The notes under the pieces are model-generated. The model worked only from the letters and a program-made list of their open reading frames with translations. It had not been told where the DNA came from and searched no databases. From Syngnathus acus (Eukaryota > Chordata > Actinopteri > Syngnathiformes > Syngnathidae), in assembly GCF_901709675.1 (NCBI RefSeq), contig NC_051089.1, forward strand, positions 9,111,476 to 9,175,475: 64,000 nt of DNA, written 5' to 3'. A program made the translations under genes and the position numbers. Below, in pieces: positions 36,508-48,517 of the stretch (within the stretch, counting starts at the first letter, position 1; each line of letters opens with the position of its first letter).

Positions 36508-37255
36508 GTTGCCTTCGGTGCACGTTCGAGGAGGAAATGTTTTCTCTGATATGAAATGTGAGCGCAGGCAGCATTATGAGAAGTAAGGTTCGAACCTACC
36601 TGCGACACGCCCCCTTTGCGTCATTTCTGGTGCAAGCACGCAAAAATGTGGGTCAATGCATTCCTGCCTGTATTTTCCGTTCCCTTGAAAAGACTTATTT
36701 TATTGAAACTAAAATAAATGGTTACCATTATTTTTTTATTAGTATATTGTAGTCTTCTACTATGAACACAAGATGTTATCTTACATGCTCTAAATTATTG
36801 TTGGTTAGAAATAAGTAGTCTGTCAAGATGTATTTCAATGGAAACCTGCCTTGTTAGCAAGAATCTTATTCAAAACCTTTAACACAGAAAGCAGTATCTG
36901 TATGACACAGAATAACAGTGTGGGCGATAGATTTGGACAGTATTTAATGTAAGTGTGAGACAATGTTTCCAATTCCATGATTAGATCTATGCATATTGTA
37001 CAATTACATGAAATTTTCTACGCATGGCAACAGACAGAGAAATTAATAAACCGATGTAATGGTTGACTTGTCTTGTGAACATGAATGCAAAATTAAATGT
37101 TTTCAATCGGAAATAAGTCATTATCAATATTCAAAATTATGGTTCAGCAGCATATAAGAACACATAAAACAACTTAAAATGTAAAACAATGACAGGAGAT
37201 ATAATCAAAATTTGAATCTGATAATGACTCCATTGATTTGTAGTGATATACAGTA
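36508..37255. other. Intergenic: cyba 5' flank and mvd 3' flank
   Basis: AT-rich sequence of about 750 bases between the cyba start and the mvd stop. No coding exon, RNA gene or repeat recognised. The cyba promoter must lie here; a GAGGAAAT ETS-like word is about 25 bases upstream of its ATG, on the opposite strand, which is weak evidence. Confidence 0.45.
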
Positions 37256-40237
37256 TTAGTAACAGTTTTTATGTTTTACTCCAATGTCCCTGCCCAGTAA
37301 AAGATGTTTAACAGTGCTCTTCGGTAATCCATCAGGTCCAAGCAGATGCTGCGTGGAATCCTTCACAACACAAGGGCCTGGGCCAGGCTGAAACAAAAGA
37401 AACAAATTACAGAGTGCAGGACAGAATATATAGGAATAGTGTGAATATTTGTCACAAACTTGATAAAACATTAAAAAAAAAAATAAAAATCTTCACTTTG
37501 TTATGTTGACAAACTGAAGATGGTATATCCAATTACAATTAGCAATTAAAATTAGCATTAGTAAATGGGCTCAAGGATACATTTTCTTTCGAAATGATGC
37601 CTAAATTTAAAAACTGGAACGTCAATGAGCAATAAGAGTGACCTGGATGAGACTTCGCCATGCATGTACCTTAGTGCTGATCATGTAACTAATTCCTCTT
37701 GGCATGGGCTCCAAACCAATAGCCTGTTTCAACTCCTCAGGAAGATTTACATGAGAAACTGGAAGACCTTTTATGAACCTAGACACAAGGAAGTTATATT
37801 TGTGGACACGCCACAAATGGCATACACGTAACATCACGCATGAACTTTTAAGGCAAAAATCATTCATTGGGGATCTAAATTACAATTGTCTACTCACTCG
37901 CTACCATTGGTTTCTGGAGGGAAGAAATGTCGGACTGCTTGAACAAATTCAGGAATGTGCTGCTCTAACGTGAATATTACCGCATTGGGTCCTGCATCAA
38001 AAGTGTAAGCGACCTACAGGAAAACAAATTGATGTTTTTTATGAGAACTTGAAACTCACACACATTTTCACATCCTCATTAAATCATGTCAGAAATACAG
38101 CTGCACAAATCAGAATAGCAACTATGAGGAAGTTAGCCGAGTGGGGTTTTTGTTAACAGCAACCATTTATATTACTTTTGATTTGCTTTCCTTTTGTTGA
38201 ATTATATCTAAGTTTGCCTACTAAAATGATGAAACAACCATGCCGTCGCTCACCCTTGTCTGCCCGTAATGGCTGTTGTATCGATGCACCAAGTTGATGA
38301 CCTGATGAGATACACTGTTGAGGTAGAATATGGGAGGGTATGTGTCCAGGCAGGTGGCATGAAACTGGTTACTATCCTTCATGGCGAGTTCAGCAAATGC
38401 AGGAAAGTCTTTCCTGCGCACGGATTTAATCATTTCAACCATGCGGCCTGGGACAACCGACTCGGCCCGATACTGCAAACACACAAGTTTTGGGGTCATT
38501 TAATCTCGCGCAAGAATCCAATCTGTTTTGTTTGAACAATACGACATTCATCTTTTAAGCCATGTTTACACCAAGTGCAAGTTCGGTTCAGCAAGTCCGG
38601 GACAGATCTGACACATCGGTAACCTTCACGACATTTTTCTTTTTCCAGCAAATTGCATCCAATTGAACTCTTTATTGCATGTTGGAAACCAAGCTTTAGA
38701 ACATAACCATGGGTGTGTGCCAAGGTTAAAAATAGTACCTTTAAGAGCTGACTTGTTTGCACACTAGTTTGCATGCCAGAAGTGCTGCCCACATGTTTCC
38801 GCTCAGCACTGGCCTGTCAAACAAATACGCAATTATAATAAACTGGCATAACTTGTACTGTTTCCCTGTTGTCATTTTAAGTCCCTCCCTTCTTCAACGT
38901 AGTGCAAAAAATCCAACATTCATACCACAAGTACAAGTATTCTCAGCTCAGGCCAATGAGTCTCTGGCTCCACCTGCTGGGCAAAACTATCCTTGCCATC
39001 ATTCTGATGTCCCATGAGCCACTGCACAAATCCGCCGTGCATACTTCTGCACGCACTGCCAGAGCCTTGACGAGCCACCAAGGACAATTCCCCTTCTACA
39101 CCGAACGCCTGGGCCAGTGTGTATACTGCACAACAGCGGGGAAACAGTGTGTAAGATGCTTTGAATATCATTGACGTTGAATGCAACACAGCAACCCACC
39201 TAAACAAGCAAATCCTGCAGCAGAGGAAGCAAGTCCAGCAGCGGTGGGGAAATTGTTGACGGAACAGATGTGAACTTTGTGAGATAAGCCCCTTGAGTCT
39301 AAACCGGGATCATCATCATTACGTCTTTTCCTTGCAAGACGCCGAACTACAGACACAGGACATTGAGACGTAAGAATCCTTCATTTCTGCTAAGCAGAAA
39401 ACAAAGTCTTACTCTCTCTCAGACAGGACTGTAGTCTTGGATGGCTGATATCTTCCTCCTTGCCGTTGAGCCACAGTCGATCTTCTTCAAAAGACTTGCT
39501 GGTGGCCACTGTTGTGGTTGTCTTCAACTGAACATGGGAAACACAATACATATTTGCTCAACAAATGTACCTGTCCAAATAGTAGTGGTCAGTAGACTGA
39601 AAATCCACGTTAAAGTATGATTGTCTTTTTATGACAGGTGGTCTAATAAAAGTAAATAAAGTCTGTATGGGGAGTGAGGGGTTCAATAAAAATAAGTCAC
39701 AATGTATGTTGTAATGGTATTTTGTGGGCACAGTAATTAAATGCACATCAACTTTTGATCGGCACTGGCAAATTTTGTTTATTTACTCTCACGAGTAACT
39801 TAGGTTCACCTGCACATTATAATTAATGTGTCTCAAGACAACCATAGAATAATGTTTTGCCGACATCATTTACCTAAACAAAACTTTTACTGAAGGAATT
39901 TCCCCCCTAACAATCAACGATATATTATTTTATTTATGTTTACCTGATCTTGATGAAGTGTAACACTCAACGATGAGTTAATGGGTAGAATTAGATCTTC
40001 ATCTCTCTTCCCCCCTAAAAATACAACGTTATAAAATGCTAAAACAATTATAGTCCAATACAGTCACGGTTATTTATAAAGTTGCAAGGGCGCGCAACAG
40101 AACAGATCTCTTGCAAATGGGTCGATAAAGTCAGACAATTATTTCTCAGGTGAGCCATAGTAATACTTACAGTATTTAACGACTGCTATATTGACAGGAG
40201 CCGTGCACGTGTGTGTCTCCATGTTGTCTTCGGGCAT
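37256..40237 (-). CDS. mvd: Diphosphomevalonate decarboxylase
   Basis: GHMP-kinase-family enzyme that converts mevalonate 5-diphosphate to isopentenyl diphosphate using ATP, the last step of the mevalonate branch of sterol and isoprenoid synthesis. Ten exons, consistent phases: 40237-40171, 40014-39944, 39527-39413, 39346-39200, 39125-38926, 38813-38739, 38472-38254, 38013-37898, 37778-37670 and 37387-37256, giving 416 residues (human 400). Landmarks: [39 protein letters not shown], the ATP-binding loop [57 protein letters not shown] with the catalytic-site aspartate, and C-terminal [10 protein letters not shown]. The C terminus runs about 16 residues longer than in human. Two in-frame methionines (codons 1 and 6) could start translation; the first was chosen. 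Confidence 0.97.
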
Positions 40238-41337
40238 ATTTCTACTTCTGTAGATCGGTATTTGTCAACTTCGTTCTAAATTTACAAATAAGATCTTGCC
40301 CTTAGCAGCCACGTTAGCTAACATGACTGACAGCACTATAACAGTCTAAAGACACCACTGTCTTGTCCGTGATTGGTTGGTGTTGAACACATGGGTAAAT
40401 CCATAACCAATCAGAATGATGCCCTTGGTGCGAGCAGCCAATGAGAGATTATCTGACCACACTGGTGTGAAAACGGGCCATCAGACCATCCCACTTATGA
40501 ATTTATGACCGATTTATGAATTTTATGGTAAAATAGCACTGCTGGTGGCATCACAGCGCACAGATTTGGATTACTGTGCTACAAGTAACAAATGGGCCAA
40601 CATTGGCATGATTTAAATATTTGATATACTCACATGAGCATGTTTAAGCACGATAAAACAATTGTCATTTAAAATTGAAATTTTAAAGGGCAAAGGTGAA
40701 CTCAATTGAGACTCATTCTTTAGAACCTTATGGCTTAGATGTTTGTATGCTGTGGTGCAAGATTTGAAGTTGTGGGTATAAATAACAACAAGCTTGGCAT
40801 GTTTTTAGGGAGATGTATATACAATATGTACAACCTCGAACATGACGCATTTGCAAAAAAAAAAATGGACGAGAAAGATGTCAAGGCTTTTTTTTTTTTA
40901 CTTTTATTTTTTGTAAACGTTTAAGAGGCATGTTTGCGTTAAAAATAAGACCAAAGTTGCTGGCCCAGACAGAAGAATGAGTTGTAATAAGAGTAATCAT
41001 GAAACACATCTGCTGTTTCAGCCTCTCTGGGTGAACATTTGAAAGCAGTAAGAAAAAGAAACTCACGATGAACGAGCAGGGGAGTAATCCAGTCATGTGT
41101 TGTCAAGAATTAAATGCAAATGTGAAATAAAACCGCAACTAAACAATTTCTTTGACACCGTGTGTATTCTATGCAACATCTGTTTTTGTCAATGCTTGTT
41201 CTCTCCTTCTGGTGTGTCACTTCCAAAGACACACTGTAAAAAGTGCAGCATTTTAGAGTGCTAGCAAGAACACACTGGAATCCCAGTGAAACGCATCGCC
41301 TTCTTTGCCTGGTTCATTCAACAGCTCCAGTTGCCAT
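40238..41337. other. Intergenic: mvd 5' flank and pdcd5 3' flank
   Basis: Holds the mvd promoter with its CCAAT cluster on the left and presumably the pdcd5 3' UTR on the right. Poly-A and poly-T runs occur near 40855-40900. No other coding signal. Confidence 0.5.
40372..40442 (-). promoter_or_regulatory. Clustered CCAAT boxes upstream of mvd
   Basis: Three NF-Y-type boxes lie 135-205 bases upstream of the mvd ATG: ATTGG at 40372-40376 (CCAAT on the gene's strand) and CCAAT at 40407-40411 and 40438-40442 (inverted relative to the gene). NF-Y sites commonly pair with SREBP sites in mevalonate-pathway promoters. A loose SRE-like word, ATCTGACCAC, is at 40450-40459. The CCAAT words are plain in the sequence; their function is inferred. 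Confidence 0.5.
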
Positions 41338-43461
41338 TTAATCTTCTTCCTCATCCGAATCCATCACTCTCCGCCTATTGAACTGAGAAAAAAGAAGGAT
41401 TTTAATAAATTAGGATCTAGTTGCTAACTGTAATCTGTAACGTATTAATGGAACATACTGTGACTGTTGTTTTTTTCTCTGTTTGCTTGCTGACTTTTTC
41501 TAAGATCTCAATCAAGCCCGAATCTGAAATCTGGCAAGAGAGGAAAAATACATTTGTGAGCAACACAGTTGTGATACTGTCTTCAACCAAGTTGATTTAT
41601 TATTAATATTATCCCGGAATCGAGATCAGACAAAGAACAATATATTCCGGTCTCTGTAGTAATAACTGTCGCATGGAAACAAATCAAAACAATGAACACG
41701 TGATCTGAGGGGGGAAAAACCACTTGCTTTTGGGCTGAAATCTTGTATCTTCTCAAGCATTACTTTTCAGGAAATATTAATAATTTAAAAAAAACCAACA
41801 ACCCGTATATCCTTTTTATTTATTAAAAATATCAACATTTCTCAAGCTATTTTTATCACTTTAGATTTTTCAATAATTTGTCAAGAAAGAAAAAGACCCA
41901 CAAAGCGATTTAACACATACTTTACATACAACAACGATGAAAAAATTCCAATAAATTTCAAGCATTTATTCATTTACGTACCTTCCCTGCCAATGATCCA
42001 TACTGAGCCATTTGAATAAGATAATTCTCAACTGAACGTGCTTTCTCCGGCTTTACCAAAGCAAGACTGTTCACTGTGGAGAGAAAGAAATATAAATAAA
42101 TAGATAGATAAATAAATAAACACCCCAAAATTGGCCTTTAGTAAGAAATACAAACAACTTGATGTATCATCAGTCCACAAGTATGGCTTGTGCTCGCAGC
42201 CTCCGTCTTTTGCTACCCTAATGTAGTGTCCGAGATGGTAACACAATGGTTCCTCTTGGTTCAGTGATGCAAAGTATAATGTAGTTCATTATCATACTGT
42301 GTTTGGCCAAAGCGGACAAAAGGTGCTGCTTGTAATATCATAAATATGACGACGACTATATCATGGCAATTTTAATATTGCAACATCGCAGTTTTTACAT
42401 CCCTAGAATTTTATGGAAAAGACTTACACCTGGCACGTGCAGACTGGTCGAGAATTTGGGACAAAATGGAATTCCTCATCTCTGTCTCTCTGTAAATAAA
42501 AGACCGCCACATTCGTTTAACCAGAGAAGCAACAAAAATAATTTTAATTCCTGCTTCTTGGGTGTACCCTATTGCTCCTTTGCCATTTCTATTGGTTATT
42601 ACATGCACTGGATGGAAATATAGATTATTTCACCTTTGTTTGGCCTCCTCTCCTTGCTGATTCTTTGATGAATTCTGAAGAAATATATCACATGGTTAGT
42701 ATCAACATTCATCTTAGAAAGCAAAAATGCAGTCAATACTCTGCTTGGTTAATATTACTATTGAACTCTGAGTAAAGATCCACAAATTAACATTACAATG
42801 TAGAACTCTGTTGTGATATGGTGCTGTATTATTTAAAACAGATAAATGTATGGGTATGTAGTGATCATCATTTCATTTTAAAATATTTTCAAAGTCATGA
42901 GTGGGAGTAAACCAGGACTGAATATTACACGTTTATGCAGCAGAGAATTTCGTAAATAAGATCTGAGCAGCTATTCAGTCTGGTTGCAATTATTCGAATT
43001 CCATGCTGAAATCTTGCATTTTTAAACCACGTTTGGCCTTCTACGTTGTGTTGAGGCACTATTACATTCGTTGATAACACACAAGATTCAACTTTTATGT
43101 AGGATGGCAGTTCAAATTACACCCAGTCTCAGATTGAGAGGGGTGTGCGCTGTCATATTGAAAACAAGCTAGTTAGCAATTTGCTAAAGATTCTACAACC
43201 ATTTTATAAACATTGCATATTACACTCACGTGAATTTGACGCGAGTTTCACTTTTAAGCAAGACATAGCGAAGTGATCGGTGATTTATTATAGTCTCTAT
43301 GCCAATTTTAGTCTAACTAGCATGCAGCATTGTGTGCTCGGCATCTCCTTTTTAGGGAGGCTAACGCGCTTCCAGAACACATCCTTTGTCCTTACCCCGT
43401 GCTTTGCCTGGAGTTCTGCCATTCGTTGCTGTCTGATTGCCTCTAACTCGTCGTCCGCCAT
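41338..43461 (-). CDS. pdcd5: Programmed cell death protein 5
   Basis: Small conserved helical DNA- and chaperonin-binding protein that accumulates in the nucleus during apoptosis and modulates TIP60/p53 and the TRiC chaperonin. Six exons, consistent phases: 43461-43396, 42674-42634, 42489-42428, 42073-41982, 41530-41459 and 41382-41338. The total is 125 residues, identical to the human length. Landmarks: [77 protein letters not shown] and the acidic C terminus [13 protein letters not shown]. The exon 2 segment ([13 protein letters not shown]) is the variable loop. The donor after exon 3 is AGGT|GTAAGT, chosen because only it restores frame. Confidence 0.97.
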
Positions 43462-44314
43462 GGTTTTTGTTTATGTGGACTTAAAAGTACAAGAAATTGT
43501 AAAGAATATAAACGCTACAATTGCATTGCAGGCATGGAAGGCCCTGGCTTGCTCAGGGGAGTGTAATCGACGCCGAGTACCGATCAACTTCAGGCTAAAG
43601 CTATCGAACACAGAGCTACACTCATTCTCTATGATGATATGACGTCTCAAAAAATCTAAACGTTAACGCCTATGAAAGAGTTGCGTGTGCAAATCGGGGA
43701 GGCTCCCCTGCATCTTCCCCCATTACAGTTGAGGCGACACAACTTTTTACCACAGTGTCTAAAATTCTTCTGCAATGAACAAATTTGATTAAATTTAATA
43801 TGCATGTCCCCAAATACCTAAAAATGATCAAGTATGGTCAATACAAATATTGCAGCTTGTTTTCAACACTTTTTGGACGTGCAAAAGTTAGTTATCCTCT
43901 CGTGTGCGCGGTAAACGTTGAAATACTGCATGGAAAAACATCAAACACACATGCAGATTTTTTTTCTCTCCATCACTTTAGAGTTTCTCACATTTTAAAA
44001 ATAATTTATTTGTACCCCACTTCAGTCATTCCTCTTACAAAGCAATACAAATTATGTTCAGTACCACATTTAATAATCACAATCTAAAACACACACATAA
44101 AGTATGAAACCTAAATTCAGTGTATCACGACCATATTATTTAATTTTAAAAACTAATACTGGTTGTATTGCCCTTTTCTTGGAAATCATCAAATTGTTGG
44201 CACATTTGTGTTTTGAGTACAATGGCTATACAATTGTCAGTCAGGGTGAGAATGGGATGAATGGTCACAAGAAAGAGCGATGCCAATTGCCAAAGGTCAC
44301 CACGCACTTGACCT
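43462..44314. other. Intergenic: pdcd5 5' flank and urah 3' flank
   Basis: Head-to-tail interval of about 850 bases. A minus-strand AATAAA (TTTATT at 44005-44010) lies about 300 bases past the urah stop and is a plausible polyadenylation signal. The left part holds the pdcd5 promoter. No exon recognised. Confidence 0.5.
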
Positions 44315-45915
44315 CTAGCTTCCTCTGTACGTACTATACGAGAATGCACTCAAGAGCAGCGGTATGTGGTACTTTTGGTCTGGGTTGCTAATCGTGAAGA
44401 CAATCTGAAACAAAACAAAGTTAAGCAAATGTTTTAAACTTTCATGTTTTGTATGATAGTCTATGAATTAACTGCAGTAGAAACATTGAAAAACGTCAAG
44501 TAATGAAGTTGTTTAGGCCTTCCTAGTAAGTGTCAGAATATCGAAACAATGTTAGATTAGTTATTCATTGGAAGGACGTCTCACCTCAGCATATGGGTAA
44601 AAGGAGGTCTCCCCCATGCTTTCCCAGTACTGAGCAGTTTCAAATCGCAATTTGTATACACCACACAGAAAGTCCTGTTTTGTGATGAGTCCCGGGAAAC
44701 GGCCATCAGTATTTGTGTGGCTGTTCAGACAAAAATGTTAAAAAATAATGAAGGATTTTATTCATGACATGACAGACACGTAAAGAGAAACATTTCCACA
44801 ACCACAAATCAAGTTAATTTCTAGTCCTTTGTAGACAATGATGACTTCTCAATGCATTTTATTTTATTTAAGGTTGTTTTATTACTCCGCATGTGCACAC
44901 GTTTTCTGTGCTAGGAATCCTACAAAAATATGTGGTTCATATCTTTCTCTTTATTCATTAGATGGACAGTACTTCTCGGCAACAACAAAATCTTCCTTCC
45001 GTGCAAAGTACAGGTGATGCCCGGGGATAATGGCTGACAAATGTTGGTCGCATCTGCACACCCCTGGTTTGAAACCAGAATTTGAAACCCTAACATAAGT
45101 TTCTAACCTTACCTGTAAATTTAAACCCCTAATTTGAAAGCCCACTTCAAGTTTAAAATACTAAACCAGATTTAAAACCTTAATTGGAAACCCAAACTAT
45201 TGTTTGTAACCCTAATTTGAAACCATATCAGTAATTTGAAGCCCTTATCTGATTTTGAAAGCCTACTTTAGAACCCAACCGCTGGTTTAAAAACCTCATT
45301 TGAAATCCTGCTTTTGTTATGTTGACATGGTAACTGGTTGCGTGAGTGCACTTTCTATTAATGTAGGAATGCTTGTTGTTGCAGCTTAAAAGAGGAAACA
45401 TTTCCATTCCGCTTTGCACTCATGTAGCGAGATAGGAGGATACTACCCGCTGTGATTGGCTGGTGACTACCCGCTTACTTGCCAAAGTCAGCTAGACAGG
45501 CCCCAACCCTAGTGAGGACAAGAAAATGGATGGATGGATATTTTACCCAGTGTTAATCAACAGCCAGGTCTCAGTTGATGGGTCCAGTCGATGTAGGCTG
45601 AGGGCTATGTTGACCCCAGGGACACCCTTGGCGGTGTTCAGCACGTGTGTGGTCAGAGGACTTGCCATTGCTTGGATCTCCTAAACAATCACATGATTAG
45701 ATGGCCAGACAGACAGACAGACAGACAGACTATCATTCCAGACTATTAATGCCACATATGTTACATTCTGAAGGAGGTAGGTATGTAAACCCTTTGCAAA
45801 GAGTGCTAACAATTACCTTATGTCAATCGCACAATTTGCTTACCTTATTTTCAGGTAAAATATGACTCTTGAGTTGCTGTAGCCTCTTTGTAGTCGTGTG
45901 CACTGATGAAAACAT
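44315..45915 (-). CDS. urah: 5-hydroxyisourate hydrolase (transthyretin-related)
   Basis: Peroxisomal enzyme of uric-acid breakdown; it hydrolyses 5-hydroxyisourate, made by urate oxidase, to OHCU. Four exons, consistent phases: 45915-45844, 45680-45547, 44720-44585 and 44404-44315, giving 143 residues. The transthyretin-like fold is seen in [16 protein letters not shown], the LHRLDPST strand and [12 protein letters not shown]. The diagnostic C-terminal tetrapeptide YRGS is present and separates the hydrolase from transthyretin. The N-terminal RLQQLKSHI fits the PTS2 peroxisome-import consensus (R/K)(L/V/I)x5(H/Q)(L/A/I). An in-frame upstream ATG at 46044 would add 43 residues and bury the PTS2, so the 45915 start is preferred. 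The gene is functional here, unlike in hominoids. Confidence 0.96.
45060..45310. repeat. Degenerate minisatellite of GTTTGAAA / CCCTAATTTGAAA units
   Basis: Irregular repeats of the phrase (A)ACCCTAATTTGAAA and variants (GTTTGAAACC, AATTTGAAACC, CCTAATTTGAAAG, ATTTAAAACCTTAATTGG) fill about 250 bases of the urah intron between exons 45680-45547 and 44720-44585. The spacing of about 20-30 bases varies, so it is an old, eroded tandem array. Confidence 0.65.
45446..45539 (+). repeat. Dispersed teleost repeat fragment
   Basis: Starts with GCTGTGATTGGCTGGTGAC and ends AGAAAATGGATGGATGGAT, as in the copy at 4767-4952, with diverged middle. It ends just before the donor of urah exon 2 (45680-45547), inside the intron. 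Confidence 0.65.
45706..45730 (+). repeat. (CAGA)n microsatellite
   Basis: About six uninterrupted CAGA units in the first intron of urah. Confidence 0.9.
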
Positions 45916-48517
45916 TCCCAACTTGTCTTTCGTCAGCAGCAAACTGGTTGTGCAAGAACTAAGCTCCTCCCCATATTTACTTGCAGCACTTTGGAATTTG
46001 TTAACGTGGGCGGTTCTGGGGCTGAACCACATGTAGATGAGCACAATACATCATATCATTTTAAGGTTACAGTATTCAGAGTATGTGTGTAGTGCATTTG
46101 CATCATATGCAGTATATAGTTAAGAAAAAAAAAATTGACAGCCAAAACCCAAATAACAGCTTCCACAGTAGGAATTATTAATCCATTCCTGTTGGAAATC
46201 TCGGCAATGGTTGACACAAGATCTCGTGTGCAAACTTTCATCCCATTGAACAGTTGTGTTCTCTGGCTAGTTTAATGGCTGCACTCTGTTTTTCTTCCTG
46301 CTTTAATTTAATACTGTGCTTTAGTCCTTTTAATCCTGGTCTAACTCAAGTCTATGTTTGTTATTGATCCACAGTAAAATGCAAAGAAGATGTGGAGTGG
46401 TTCAGAATGGCACACAGTGAACTTGTCTAGTGTTAAGTCCACCACAAGAGCAAAGGTAAGGAACCTTGTTCTTTTTTTTCCTCACATTTATTTGAATGTA
46501 GGAATGTTTCTCTTACAAATATTTACTGTATTCATGACTCTACATTATCAATGGTTAGTGATAGATACCTGTTTTTTAAAAAAAGATTCCATGTATTTTC
46601 CAGAGATTGGTCTCAACAATAGACAATAGTGCCTTGAGATAAAAGTTTAATGTTCCATGATAGCTCTCATAACTCAATGCACTCAAATCTCGAATCGTCT
46701 TTCTTCAATGCTACCGCTGCTGTTCGCTCAAAAGGTTACTAGCACATATTAATGGCAATTTCAATCATTTTAAAACGAAAAGATCATCTCAAGGCACAAC
46801 TTTACTTCATGCCATCACATTCCAGTGAAATAATAACACACTCCCATGACCCGTGTTGTCAATATGAAAATACCTTTACTAGTGACAATGAGTATTTTCC
46901 ACTTGGCTCGTCTCAGGAATGGTGACAAAAACATGAAACACCATATCATTTATAATAACATCGTTTGTATACATGTATTTTTTTTGTACAAAATAAAGCA
47001 AAAGTGGAATTCGACAGCTGAACACTTACAGTTAAGTTTACAAGAATGCACAGTAATACACACTGACCTGGGTCACAGCATTTTGACACAACTCTGTGCC
47101 AAAGTCAAGCCGGGAAAAAGTCGTAGCACTTTCCTAAATCTTTAAAAGTACTCAAAAGACTCCAAAATGGTATACTAATACATCAAGAATAAGAGAATTG
47201 CCCTTTGTCAAGTAAATGCCCCATGACCGACTAATCTCTATAATTGAGGTGTGATACTTTAAATGTATGGCGTGTGAGTTGAGCAACAGAATTAGTTTCT
47301 ATGCAAAACAGTGGCTTCATACTGAATTCTGAAAATTCTAAAGTTTGTGTGGTTGGCACATTGTTTTAACTGCACATACTTCGGTATTACTCATTCTGAT
47401 AAATGGACAAGTAAAGTCTAAACTAAGGAGCCTTATAAACCATTTTTTTCTATCTTTGCTCAAGTAAAGCCTCACGAGGCAGCGGAAACATTCTTGTCCT
47501 TTTAGCAACACATAAATGACCAAGCTTGTCCCACATTCCACCTTCATTCAAAAGAAGCCTTCAATGATTGCGATAAACAAAAATTAGTACCGGATTGTGT
47601 TTATGTTCTCAGCATAGGGTTCCGATTCCTCATTTGGATTAAAAGTTCAATACTTTATTTGGATTATTGCTCAAGTCTTTGAAGTCATGCAAATACACTG
47701 GTACAGCACAATAGGAATACATACGGGCGCAGGATTCTGCCCCGCAACTGTCTTTCACAACTACTGGGTAGATTTATGCTTCGTCCATCTTAAAACATCT
47801 TGTAGTATAATTTAATCTGTGTTGTTGTTACTTTTTCCTCCCACAAAAATGCAGTTCCAGGAACAAGTCAAATTAAGTGTTGATTAATATGTGCACTCCC
47901 AGTGGAATCAAAATATTGGCTTGATCGTTTGCTGTTCACATTTGTCGCTCCATTCTTGTCTTCTGCATGTTGTTTTCTTCAAGACTCATATTTCCTCTTC
48001 AGGATCTGAGCTGTGGATGTTTATCTGCCGTATAAAACAAAGAGAGCCCTCATGATATTGCAAGATTAGAATGACTCAGTTTTCAATCAAAACAGATTAC
48101 ACAGTAGTCTTGAGACTTACGCAGTCATAACTCTTACTCAATACCCTCCAAGTCATCACTTAAATAAGGTTCTATCCATTTCTTCATCCCTTTTCTATAC
48201 TAATTCCATTCAAGCTTGTGGAGAGCTGAACTTTGGGCAAAACGTGAATTGGTCGTAATATACTGCAGAGGCAGCTAACCATTCACATTCACATCAAATG
48301 GGAATTACGTATATCCATGCTGTCTATGACCGCTTTAACAGGCCTCACATCATGGAAATATTATTCACACAGTATAACCAGTTGTAACTCAATATACGGT
48401 AGTTAAATCTAAACCCAGAAAACAGCTTAACTAGATTGAGTTAAATTGTTTCGTACCTTACAAAATGGCCTGTGAATGATCTCACCAAACAAAAACATAA
48501 GGACATAGAAATTAGTA
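45916..48517. other. Intergenic: urah 5' flank and 3' flank of the hnRNP-like gene
   Basis: About 2.6 kb, AT-rich. The minus-strand frame stays open from the urah start up to 46044. The rest is noncoding as far as can be seen and probably includes the 3' UTR of the hnRNP-like gene to the right. No RNA gene or repeat recognised. Confidence 0.5.

Noticed and set aside
36528-36540. PU.1/ETS-like GAGGAAAT near the cyba start
   Set aside because: A single short word on the opposite strand; PU.1 control of CYBA is known in mammals, but this alone is not evidence.
45823-46044. Longer urah N terminus starting at 46044
   Set aside because: It would place the PTS2 far from the N terminus and the extra residues have no family match; kept only as an alternative start.
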